Assembly (NCBI GenBank): GCA_910576815.1
Contig: CAJTKA010000060.1
Span: 1 to 7,035 of the forward strand
Direction of reading: 5' to 3'
DNA: 7,035 nt
From: an uncultured Lachnospiraceae bacterium
GTDB lineage: Bacteria > Bacillota > Clostridia > Lachnospirales > Lachnospiraceae
Below, piece after piece: positions 1 to 6,032 of this stretch; the first letter of the stretch is position 1, and each line of letters opens with the position of its first letter. The notes beneath the pieces are model-generated. The model saw only the letters and a program-made list of their open reading frames with translations, was not told the origin of the DNA and did no database searches. The position numbers and the translations under genes were made by a program.

Positions 1-106
1 GTAGTTGCCTCCTTGATTCTCTTTGATTATACATCAAATCCTTGAGTATAAGGTGCCAACTAAAATGATACAACATCACCGCGTCTGCGTCGTATTCAGT
101 TTTCAT
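1..106 (-). CDS. Possible partial minus-strand ORF running off the left edge (unidentified)
   Basis: On the minus strand an ATG at 106-104 opens a frame with no stop to the window edge (35 codons, beginning MKTEYDADAVMLYHFSWHL). Upstream of this ATG is only a weak purine stretch (gagaaag). I do not recognise the product. A competing reading of the same stretch is that it is non-coding leader: the minus strand carries a perfect AGGAGG (plus positions 13-8), 7 nt before the window edge, so a gene could instead start just outside the window. The two readings exclude each other unless the first ORF is short and overlaps the second. The length inside the window is too small to prove coding. Confidence 0.25.
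   Translation of the reverse strand, partial: MKTEYDADAVMLYHFSWHLILKDLMYNQRESRRQL
8..73 (-). promoter_or_regulatory. Candidate minus-strand promoter and ribosome binding site for a gene left of the window
   Basis: Read on the minus strand, TTGTAT (73-68), a 17-nt spacer and TATACT (50-45) form a plausible sigma-A promoter. A second -10-like TATAAT lies at 31-26. AGGAGG follows at 13-8, leaving 7 nt to the window edge, which would place a start codon just outside. The spacing and the exact Shine-Dalgarno match support a leftward gene whose coding part is not in this window. The alternative is the small ORF starting at 106. Confidence 0.35.
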
Positions 107-163
107 TTATTCTTTCTCAATGCTGTGTGCTGGTGTTTGGGCTTGCAGGGTTCCGGGCGGCAT

Positions 164-249
164 ATCAAGGCTCTTTCCCTCAAAAGTAGTAAATTGGTAG
201 TAAATTCAGCTTGAAATCCTGCGTGTATGCCCGTAAATCAAGGCTTTTT
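164..249. repeat. Pair of 13-bp near-identical direct repeats (ATCAAGGCTYTTT)
   Basis: ATCAAGGCTCTTT at 164-176 and ATCAAGGCTTTTT at 237-249 differ at one base and lie 73 bp apart, on either side of the 11-bp tandem repeat at 186-207. They could be part of a recombination site or element end, but they are short and could arise by chance. Confidence 0.35.
186..207. repeat. Tandem 11-bp repeat, Tn916-type integrase arm-site-like
   Basis: GTAGTAAATTG (186-196) is followed directly by GTAGTAAATTC (197-207), identical in 10 of 11 bases with a period of about one helical turn. From memory, the arm-type DR2 site bound by the N-terminal domain of Tn916 integrase contains GAGTAGTAAATTC, so this looks like an arm-binding site near the end of a Tn916-family or related integrative element. 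No integrase gene is in the window; one could lie to the left. The repeat is seen directly, the role is inferred. Confidence 0.55.
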
Positions 250-303
250 TGAGATAATCAACCATTTTGTATGTAATAATTATGCAGGAAGGGGTACTTC
301 TGT

Positions 304-636
304 ATGAAGAATGAGGACATTCAAATTATTAAGAAAATGATTAAGTATTGTAGTGATATTGGTACGCTCATGGCAAGATTCAGTACAGATTTTGAAAGAT
401 AAACAGATATTTCTTTTCAGTATTCGTGTAATATGTGTATCATACAGATTGAAGAACTTGCAAACAGATTGTCGGATGAAACCAAAGAAAGCAACTCAAG
501 CATTCCATGGCGGGCGATTAGAGGAATGAGAAATTTACATACGCATGATTACGAAAATGTTGATATGGAAATCGTCTGAAATACCCTACTGGAGGATATT
601 CCGATGTTAAAGCAAAATCTGCAAGTGCTATTGTAA
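304..636 (+). pseudogene. HepT-like (DUF86, HEPN) toxin pseudogene with two in-frame stops
   Basis: Reading through from ATG 304 gives 110 codons with the layout of a HepT/DUF86 protein: an N-terminal helix (MKNEDIQIIKKMIKYC), a central CIIQIEELANRLSDE segment, then IPWRAIRGMRNLHTHDYENV, which contains the family's Rx4HxY RNase motif (R76, H81, Y83; 529-552). The frame is broken by TAA at 400-402 (codon 33) and by TGA at 577-579 (codon 92), the latter where the family usually has Trp (EIVW). The length including the stops matches the family's usual size of about 110-115 residues, and AGGAAGGGG at 286-294 sits 9 nt before the ATG, so the start is convincing. HepT normally pairs with an MntA nucleotidyltransferase antitoxin; I see no such gene or remnant here. 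Decay by point mutation is the simplest reading. TGA read as Trp would not rescue the TAA. Confidence 0.85.
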
Positions 637-665
637 AGTAATAATCGAATACTATTTTTATGTAG

Positions 666-694
666 TCATAACCCCACCCACCCCCTCATACAAT
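666..694 (+). promoter_or_regulatory. Sigma-E-type promoter of spoIIID
   Basis: CATACAAT at 687-694 is an exact match to the Bacillus sigma-E -10 consensus (CATACAHT). TCATAAC at 666-672, 14 nt upstream, matches the sigma-E -35 consensus (KMATATT) in five of seven positions. In B. subtilis, spoIIID is transcribed by mother-cell sigma-E, so position and promoter type agree with the gene downstream. The start of transcription would fall near 701-703, giving a leader of only about 20 nt before the TTG start. Confidence 0.7.
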
Positions 695-719
695 GTAAAA
701 AAGTATTCTGAGGGGTTTT
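682..719 (+). terminator. Terminator-like hairpin overlapping the spoIIID -10 box and ribosome binding site
   Basis: CCCCTCA (682-688) can pair with TGAGGGG (709-715), with further pairing of TAC (689-691) to GTA (703-705) across a small bulge, and is followed by TTTT (716-719). It could end transcripts arriving from the left. Its right arm is also the Shine-Dalgarno sequence of spoIIID, so any read-through RNA would have this site masked. The short T run makes it a weak terminator. Confidence 0.5.
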
Positions 720-722
720 CTC

Positions 723-980
723 TTGAAGGATTATATTGAAGAGCGGGCGATGAACATTGCAAACTATATTATCGAGCATAATGCCACAGTGAGGCAGGCG
801 GCGAAGGAGTTTGGGATCAGTAAGAGTACAGTACATAAAGACGTCGCAGAACGTCTCGCCCAGATCAACCCGTCCCTTGCGGCGGAAGCCAGAAAGGTGC
901 TTGATGTGAACAAGTCCGAACGCCACATTCGCGGCGGCCTGGCGACAAGAGAAAAATATCTGCATCAACACGCGGTTTGA
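723..980 (+). CDS. spoIIID: Stage III sporulation transcriptional regulator SpoIIID
   Basis: This 85-residue DNA-binding protein acts in the mother cell during sporulation, where SpoIIID activates and represses sigma-E-regulon genes and links sigma-E to sigma-K. The start MKDYIEERAMNIANYI closely parallels the MHDYIKER start of B. subtilis SpoIIID. A helix-turn-helix covers about residues 21-45 (ATVRQAAKEFGISKSTVHKD), followed by a basic tail with the conserved RHIRGGLAT block (67-75). B. subtilis SpoIIID has 93 residues, so the length fits. The start codon is TTG at 723, chosen because GAGGGG (710-715) lies 7 nt upstream and the N-terminus then aligns with the family. It has its own sigma-E-like promoter. 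In many Clostridia, spoIIID follows cell-wall/sporulation genes such as spoIID and spoIIQ; here a decayed accessory segment lies upstream instead. Confidence 0.96.
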   Translation: MKDYIEERAMNIANYIIEHNATVRQAAKEFGISKSTVHKDVAERLAQINPSLAAEARKVLDVNKSERHIRGGLATREKYLHQHAV

Positions 981-1017
981 GAGAAACACACGCTTTGCAG
1001 CTGATTGGGCAAAAGAC

Positions 1018-1046
1018 TTTACATTCCCATAAAATGGGCATAGAAT
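1018..1046 (+). promoter_or_regulatory. Sigma-A-type promoter of the MATE gene with a palindrome in its spacer
   Basis: TTTACA (1018-1023), a 17-nt spacer and TAGAAT (1041-1046) form a good sigma-A-type promoter, with transcription expected to start near 1053. The spacer contains a 13-bp inverted repeat, CCCAT-AAA-ATGGG (1026-1038). A dyad between the -35 and -10 boxes is a common place for a repressor operator, but the regulator is unknown and the repeat is short. Confidence 0.6.
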
Positions 1047-1073
1047 AAAGACAACGTCTGATGTGAATGTGGG

Positions 1074-2456
1074 ATGAAGGCAATGGGAACAAAGGAGAAG
1101 ACACGGGGAACTTTATACAGCAATGCAGAGCTGACGAAACTGATCCTGCCGCTCATCATGGAACAGTTTCTGGCTATTTTAGTGGGAATGCTCGACACGG
1201 TCATGATCTCCGGCGTGGGAGAGGCGGCTGTGTCGGGTGTTTCTCTTGTGGATAATATCAATATTCTGGTCATCAATATTTTTGCTGCGCTTGCCACCGG
1301 CGGCGCTGTGGTAGCAGGGCATGCCCTTGGACAGAAGAACCGTGATCAGGCGGGACGTTCCGCCTGGCAGATGGTTCTTTTTTTGCTGTATACATCCGCA
1401 ATCACCACGATCGTTTTGGTCGGCGGGCATATCGTGATCCTGCGGGCGGTGTTCGGGCAGGTGGAGGAAGCGGTCATGGACAGCGCGGCAACTTATCTCA
1501 TTATCACGGGGTTATCGATTTGTCCGCTGGCGCTTTACAATGGCAGTGCAGCGTTGTTTCGCGCCATGGGCGACTCGCGCACGACCATGTATATTTCCCT
1601 GCTGATGAATCTCATCAATCTGGTGGGAAATGCGATTCTGATTTTTCTCTGTCATATGGGCGTCGCGGGAGCGGCCATCGCAACGCTTGTGGCAAGGACC
1701 GTAGCGGCTGTCCTTATTTTCAAGCTGATGTTGGATGAAAAAAGAGAAGTTAATTTTAATGGGAGACTTACGCTTCGCATGGACTTTTCCTTAGTCAAAA
1801 AGATCCTCTATATCGGTGTGCCGAACGGTTTGGAGAACAGCCTGTTCCAGCTTGGAAAAATTTTACTGTTAAGTCTGGTATCTACTTTTGGCACTTCCGC
1901 AATTGCGGCAAATGCGGTCTGCGGCACGATCACAAACTTTAATATCCTGCCGGGGATGGCCATCGGCATGGCGCTCTTGTCTGTGAGCAGCGTCTGCATT
2001 GGCGCGGGGGAGATTGGGCAGGTCAGATATTATACAAGGAAAATGATGCGCCTTACCTGGATTGCGATGAGCAGCGTTTCGCTCATTATGATAGTGGGTG
2101 CGCCGCTCTTTTTGAAGATCTATCACCTGACGCCGGAAACGACGACACTGGCCTTACAGGTGATCCGCTTTCACGCGGTGATGTGCATGATTTCCTGGGT
2201 ACCGTCCTTTTCTCTGCCCAATGCGCTGCGGGCAGCGGGTGATGTGGTGTGGACGATGATCATTGCCATTGTGTCGATGTGGACATTCCGCATTATTACA
2301 GCTTATATTTTCAGTTATGTATTCCATTTGGGGTTGATTGGCATCTGGATCGCCATGACGATCGATTGGACGTTCCGCGCAGTTTGCTATATGCTGCGTT
2401 ATCGGGGCAGCAAGTGGGAGACAATCATGCAAAAGAGGGAAGCGGCCGGGAAGTAG
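1074..2456 (+). CDS. MATE-family efflux transporter
   Basis: A 460-residue inner-membrane protein of the multidrug and toxin extrusion family, expected to export cationic drugs, toxins or metabolites in exchange for Na+ or H+; the substrate cannot be told from sequence. The family signature is seen at residues 37-58 (LVGMLDTVMISGVGEAAVSG) and the loop at about 72-93 (ALATGGAVVAGHALGQKNRD). The internal two-fold repeat is visible: ALFRAMGDSRTTM in the first half matches NALRAAGDVVWTM in the second, and the second half starts near residue 240 (KKILYIGVPNGLENSLFQLG). About 12 hydrophobic segments and the overall length fit the family. The start is uncertain: ATG 1074 or ATG 1083 (MGTKEKT), since only GGGATGAAGG (1071-1080) is nearby and its spacing is poor for both. 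The gene has its own promoter. Confidence 0.93.
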   Translation: MKAMGTKEKTRGTLYSNAELTKLILPLIMEQFLAILVGMLDTVMISGVGEAAVSGVSLVDNINILVINIFAALATGGAVVAGHALGQKNRDQAGRSAWQMVLFLLYTSAITTIVLVGGHIVILRAVFGQVEEAVMDSAATYLIITGLSICPLALYNGSAALFRAMGDSRTTMYISLLMNLINLVGNAILIFLCHMGVAGAAIATLVARTVAAVLIFKLMLDEKREVNFNGRLTLRMDFSLVKKILYIGVPNGLENSLFQLGKILLLSLVSTFGTSAIAANAVCGTITNFNILPGMAIGMALLSVSSVCIGAGEIGQVRYYTRKMMRLTWIAMSSVSLIMIVGAPLFLKIYHLTPETTTLALQVIRFHAVMCMISWVPSFSLPNALRAAGDVVWTMIIAIVSMWTFRIITAYIFSYVFHLGLIGIWIAMTIDWTFRAVCYMLRYRGSKWETIMQKREAAGK

Positions 2457-2458
2457 GG

Positions 2459-2487
2459 TTGAAATACTGATGGGTTAATAGTATACT
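2459..2487 (+). promoter_or_regulatory. Sigma-A-type promoter of guaA
   Basis: TTGAAA (2459-2464), a 17-nt spacer and TATACT (2482-2487) form a strong sigma-A-type promoter starting 2 nt after the MATE stop codon. Transcription would start near 2494, leaving a leader of about 46 nt to ATG 2540. This is too short for a purine riboswitch, and no aptamer-like sequence is visible, so control by a guanine riboswitch is not supported. Confidence 0.65.
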
Positions 2488-2539
2488 TTATGGGCAGGAT
2501 CATCTAGTGAGAGACAGAGAGAAAGGCATGGTTGACAAC

Positions 2540-4114
2540 ATGAGCAGAGAAACCGTCATAGTGATTGACTTTGGTGGGCAGTATAATCAGTTGGTAGCGC
2601 GCCGCGTCAGGGAGTGTAATGTTTACTGTGAGATTTATTCTTATAAGACGGATTTGGCGAAGATACGGGAGATGAATCCGAAGGGCATCATTTTGACCGG
2701 AGGCCCGAACAGCTGCTATGAGCCGGGAGCTGCTTCCTGTTCTGCGGAGCTTTTTGAGATGGGGATCCCGGTGCTGGGGCTTTGCTATGGCGCACAGCTC
2801 ATGATGCAGGTTTTGGGAGGCAGGGTGGAAAAAGCTCCTGTTAGAGAGTATGGTAAGATAAGCGTTACGGTGGACAATAACAGCGCACTGTTTCAGGACG
2901 TGTCTGCGCAAACGATTTGTTGGATGAGTCATAATGACTATATTTCTCAAACGGCACCGGGATTTACCGTCTGTGCGCATACGGCGGACTGTCCCGTGGC
3001 GGCGGCGCAGAATCCTACTAAAAATTTATATGCGATTCAGTTTCATCCGGAAGTCCTTCACACGGTGGAAGGTACGAAAATGTTATCCAATTTTGTCTAT
3101 CAGGTCTGCGGCTGTGCAGGCGACTGGAAAATGGATTCATTTGTCAGACAGTCAGTGGAGAGCATTCGCAATAAAGTGGGAGACGGCAAAGTGCTGTGCG
3201 CCCTTTCCGGCGGCGTTGATTCTTCCGTGGCGGCAGTCCTTCTTTCCAAAGCGATCGGCAGTCAGTTGACCTGCGTGTTTGTGGATCACGGTCTTCTTCG
3301 CAAAAACGAAGGCGATGAAGTGGAAGCCGTTTTCGGACCAGATGGGAATTACGATCTGAATTTTATCCGCGTCAACGCGCAGGAGCGCTTTTACGGAAAA
3401 CTGGCGGGCGTAGAAGAACCTGAGCGAAAGAGAAAAATTATCGGTGAAGAGTTTATCCGCGTGTTTGAGGAAGAAGCGAAAAAAATCGGTGCGGTGGACT
3501 TTTTGGTGCAGGGGACCATTTATCCTGATGTGGTAGAGAGCGGTCTGGGCGGCGAGAGTGCCGTCATTAAATCTCATCACAATGTGGGCGGTCTTCCCGA
3601 TTATGTGGATTTTAAGGAGATCATTGAACCTTTGCGGGAACTTTTTAAGGATGAGGTGCGTCAAGCAGGCTTAGAGCTTGGAATCCCGGAATATCTGGTG
3701 TACAGACAGCCGTTTCCAGGTCCGGGTCTGGGGGTACGGATCATCGGTGAAGTGACGGCTGAGAAGGTAAGGATCGTGCAGGATGCAGACGCAATTTATC
3801 GGGAAGAAGTGGACAAGGCAGCTGTGTCGTATGCCAAGGAGCATGGTGAGACGGCACCTTGGAAACCGGATCAGTATTTTGCAGCCCTCACGAATATGCG
3901 CAGCGTCGGTGTGATGGGGGATGAGAGAACGTATGATTATGCCGTTGCGCTGCGTGCGGTCAAGACCATTGATTTTATGACAGCGGAGAGCGCGGAGATT
4001 CCTTGGGCGGTGCTGCAGGGGGTCATGAATCGGATCATCAATGAGGTGAAGGGGGTCAATCGGGTGGTTTACGATTTGACGAGCAAACCGCCAGGGACAA
4101 TAGAAATGGAATGA
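2540..4114 (+). CDS. guaA: GMP synthase (glutamine-hydrolysing), full length
   Basis: Converts XMP, ATP and glutamine to GMP, the last step of de novo guanine nucleotide synthesis in the cytosol. The 524 residues start MSRETVIVIDFGGQYNQLVA. The class I glutamine amidotransferase domain (about 5-190) keeps the full triad: C82 in GLCYGAQ, and H169 and E171 in QFHPEV. The ATP-pyrophosphatase domain has the P-loop SGGVDSS (223-229), VDHGLLRKNE and IYPDVVESG. The C-terminal dimerisation/XMP domain has RQPFPGPGLGVR (389-400), SVGVMGDERTY (455-465) and the end KPPGTIEME. Length matches the family. The frame is open back to GTG 2507, with ATG at 2528 and 2540. I chose 2540 because the N-terminus matches other GuaA proteins; GAAAGG at 2521-2526 lies 13 nt upstream, so 2528 remains possible. 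A short insert near 428-445 is absent from the second copy downstream. Confidence 0.97.
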   Translation: MSRETVIVIDFGGQYNQLVARRVRECNVYCEIYSYKTDLAKIREMNPKGIILTGGPNSCYEPGAASCSAELFEMGIPVLGLCYGAQLMMQVLGGRVEKAPVREYGKISVTVDNNSALFQDVSAQTICWMSHNDYISQTAPGFTVCAHTADCPVAAAQNPTKNLYAIQFHPEVLHTVEGTKMLSNFVYQVCGCAGDWKMDSFVRQSVESIRNKVGDGKVLCALSGGVDSSVAAVLLSKAIGSQLTCVFVDHGLLRKNEGDEVEAVFGPDGNYDLNFIRVNAQERFYGKLAGVEEPERKRKIIGEEFIRVFEEEAKKIGAVDFLVQGTIYPDVVESGLGGESAVIKSHHNVGGLPDYVDFKEIIEPLRELFKDEVRQAGLELGIPEYLVYRQPFPGPGLGVRIIGEVTAEKVRIVQDADAIYREEVDKAAVSYAKEHGETAPWKPDQYFAALTNMRSVGVMGDERTYDYAVALRAVKTIDFMTAESAEIPWAVLQGVMNRIINEVKGVNRVVYDLTSKPPGTIEME

Positions 4115-4163
4115 CGTTCAATTGTATACCAAATTTGATTCATTAAAAGGAGGATATATTGTC

Positions 4164-4610
4164 ATGAGCATGATTGAAGAAGTGCGCTCCCAGATGATGG
4201 AGGCCATGAAGAAAAGAGACAAAAATCGGAAGGACGCGTTGTCTATGCTGCTTTCGGCTCTTAAGAACAAGGCAATCGATAAGAGGGAGGATCTCACGGA
4301 GGCAGAGGAATTTGAGGTAGTTAAAAAAGAAATCAAGCAGACCAAAGAGACCATGGAACTGTCGCCCGAAGACAGAGCAGATATCAAGGAAGCCTGCCGG
4401 ATCAGGCTGGCGGTCTATCAGGAGTTTGCACCCGAGGAGATGAGCGAGGAGGCGATTCGTGAGCAGGTGAAAGAAGTGCTGGCGGCACTGGGCATCACGG
4501 AACCTTCAGGGAAAGATAAAGGAAAAGTAATGAAAGAGCTGATGCCAAAGGTAAAAGGGAAAGCCGATGGCGGCTTGGTCAATCAGATTGTCGGGGAGAT
4601 GCTCAGTTAA
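4164..4610 (+). CDS. GatB/YqeY domain-containing protein
   Basis: A 148-residue cytosolic protein of the YqeY family, which is related to the tail domain of the GatB subunit of Asp/Glu-tRNA amidotransferase. The family is thought to touch tRNA or amidotransferase function, but no reaction is established. The pattern fits along the whole length: helical N-terminus (IEEVRSQMMEAMKKRDKNRK), LLSALKNKAIDKRE, the block EVVKKEIKQTKETMELSPED, then a tail domain ending KVKGKADGGLVNQIVGEML. The length is typical for the family (about 147). The start at ATG 4164 is set by AAGGAGG at 4147-4153, 10 nt upstream; a frame open from 4122 lacks such a site. It lies 49 nt after guaA and 70 nt before the second guaA with no terminator visible, so it is probably in one transcript with both. 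Confidence 0.92.
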   Translation: MSMIEEVRSQMMEAMKKRDKNRKDALSMLLSALKNKAIDKREDLTEAEEFEVVKKEIKQTKETMELSPEDRADIKEACRIRLAVYQEFAPEEMSEEAIREQVKEVLAALGITEPSGKDKGKVMKELMPKVKGKADGGLVNQIVGEMLS

Positions 4611-4680
4611 CTTTGAAGGACAGATTTACCACATTGTGCTGCATCGTGAGAAAAAGCGAAGGATAAGGAGGTTTTACCCA

Positions 4681-5973
4681 ATGAAACAGGATTTGATTGT
4701 CATTTTGGATTTAGGCAGTACCAATAATACGGTGCTTGCCCGTGAGATTCGTGACCTCGGCGTATACAGTGAGATCCATCCCCATGATATTACCGTGGAC
4801 GAGTTGAAAGCGTTGAAAAATGTAAAAGGGATTCTGTTAAACGGCGGTGAAAACCGCGTGGTCGACGGAAAGGAAGTAGAAGTCAGACCTGAACTTTACG
4901 ATATGGGGATTCCTATGATTTCCATAGATTATCCCAAGTCAAAATGCAAGACGAAGCTTTCGACCCTTCCGGATCAGGAGACATTGAAAAAGTTTGTGTT
5001 CGAGGAGTGTGGGGCTGAGGCAAACTGGAACATGAAGAACTTTATCGAAGACCAGGTCGAGCTGATCAGGCAGCAGGCGGGCGACCGTAAGGTGCTTCTG
5101 GCATTGTCGGGCGGCGTGGATTCCTCTGTGGTGGCGGCAATGCTGATCAAGGCCATCGGACAGCAGCTTGTTTGTGTACACGTGAATCATGGCCTGATGC
5201 GTAAAAACGAATCTGAAAGCGTTGTCAAAGTGTTCCGCGATGAGCTTCATGCAAACCTGATTTACGTGGATGCTTCCGAGCGTTTCTTAGGCAAACTGGA
5301 AAATGTGGCGGACCCAGAGCAGAAACGTAAAATTATCGGTGGGGAATTTATCCGCGTATTTGAGGAAGAAGCCAGAAAGCAGGAAGGAATCGATTTCTTA
5401 GGGCAGGGCACCATTTATCCGGATATCATTGAGAGCGGCACAAAGACAGCAAAGATGGTAAAATCTCATCATAACGTGGGCGGTCTGCCGGAGGATTTGA
5501 AATTCGAACTGATAGAGCCGCTAAAACAGCTGTTTAAGGATGAGGTACGCGCCTGCGGCGTGGAACTCGGGCTTCCGCATGACATGGTGTACCGTCAGCC
5601 GTTCCCGGGCCCGGGACTCGGCGTCAGATGTCTGGGAGCAATCACCAGAGACAGATTGGAAGCGGTCAGAGAATCAGACGCGATCCTGCGGGAAGAATTT
5701 GCCAAGGCAGGACTGGATAAGAAGGTATGGCAGTATTTTACCGTTGTGCCGGATTTTAAGTCTGTGGGCATGAAGAATAATGCGAGGGTGTTTGAGTATA
5801 TGGTGATCATTCGGGCAATCAATACCGTTGACGCGATGACGGCATCGGTCGAGAAGGTCGACTGGGATGTGCTGGAGAGGATTACGGAGAGGATTTTGGC
5901 GGAGGTTGAGAATGTGAATCGGGTTTGTTATGATATGAGCCCGAAGCCTCCAGCGACGATTGAGTTCGAATAG
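4681..5973 (+). CDS. guaA: GMP synthase paralogue with degenerate, truncated amidotransferase domain
   Basis: A 430-residue GuaA paralogue, 94 residues shorter than the upstream copy. The ATP-pyrophosphatase part is intact in appearance: SGGVDSS (143-149), VNHGLMRKNE, GTIYPDIIESG, RQPFPGPGLGVR (305-316), and the end KPPATIEFE. The N-terminal amidotransferase domain is not: ILDLGSTNNTVLAREIRDLG and MGIPMISIDYPKSK still align, but the nucleophile Cys is Asp (D83), and about 80 residues including the His-Pro-Glu site are missing, the protein joining straight to ETLKKFVFEECGAEANW. Glutaminase activity is not expected; free NH3 or a partner could supply ammonia. The motif SVGVMGDERTY of the upstream copy reads SVGMKNNARVF (361-371), so the substrate site may also differ. 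The frame is open with no stops and has a strong AAGGAGG (4665-4671) 9 nt before ATG 4681, so it is translated rather than decayed. GMP synthesis is likely but unproven. Confidence 0.9.
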   Translation: MKQDLIVILDLGSTNNTVLAREIRDLGVYSEIHPHDITVDELKALKNVKGILLNGGENRVVDGKEVEVRPELYDMGIPMISIDYPKSKCKTKLSTLPDQETLKKFVFEECGAEANWNMKNFIEDQVELIRQQAGDRKVLLALSGGVDSSVVAAMLIKAIGQQLVCVHVNHGLMRKNESESVVKVFRDELHANLIYVDASERFLGKLENVADPEQKRKIIGGEFIRVFEEEARKQEGIDFLGQGTIYPDIIESGTKTAKMVKSHHNVGGLPEDLKFELIEPLKQLFKDEVRACGVELGLPHDMVYRQPFPGPGLGVRCLGAITRDRLEAVRESDAILREEFAKAGLDKKVWQYFTVVPDFKSVGMKNNARVFEYMVIIRAINTVDAMTASVEKVDWDVLERITERILAEVENVNRVCYDMSPKPPATIEFE

Positions 5974-5980
5974 TAAACAG

Positions 5981-6021
5981 AAAGCCGGAAAGCCGCATAA
6001 ACAGCGAACTTTCCGGCTTTT
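5981..6021. terminator. Intrinsic terminator between convergent guaA paralogue and HEPN gene
   Basis: AAAGCCGGAAAG (5981-5992) and CTTTCCGGCTTT (6009-6020) form a perfect 12-bp stem with a 16-nt loop, 8 nt after the second guaA stop. On the plus strand it ends in TTTT. Because the left arm begins with AAA, the stem reads similarly on the other strand, so it may serve both convergent genes. The short T run makes strength uncertain. Confidence 0.75.
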
Positions 6022-6032
6022 AACGTGGGGCG

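Noticed and set aside
23..214. Plus-strand 63-residue open frame in the left flank
   Set aside because: No ribosome binding site, no recognisable domain, and it runs over the integrase-arm-like repeats; probably chance.
993..1015. Possible terminator after spoIIID (CTTTGC ... GCAAAAG)
   Set aside because: Pairing is short and imperfect, and there is no downstream T run.
2457..2539. Purine riboswitch in front of guaA
   Set aside because: The predicted leader is only about 46 nt and no aptamer-like stem arrangement is visible.
3152..3664. Minus-strand 170-residue open frame inside guaA
   Set aside because: It lies fully antisense to the conserved ATP-pyrophosphatase domain of GuaA and has no family features; a shadow of the real gene.
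4561..4576. AAGCCG-atgg-CGGCTT hairpin near the end of the YqeY gene
   Set aside because: It is in the coding region, has only a 6-bp stem and no T run, so it is not a terminator.
4567..4680. 38-residue N-terminal extension of the second GuaA starting inside the YqeY gene
   Set aside because: The extension is unlike any GuaA N-terminus, and a strong AAGGAGG sits just before ATG 4681, where the homology begins.
4681..5973. Second guaA as a pseudogene
   Set aside because: The frame is unbroken, it has a near-ideal ribosome binding site, and its catalytic P-loop and C-terminal motifs are kept; the loss is limited to the amidotransferase domain and one C-terminal segment.
4681..5973. Archaeal-type split GMP synthase (separate glutaminase and synthetase subunits)
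   Set aside because: A remnant of the amidotransferase domain is still fused to the synthetase, and no stand-alone glutaminase gene is in the window; the complete GuaA next door makes a split enzyme unnecessary.
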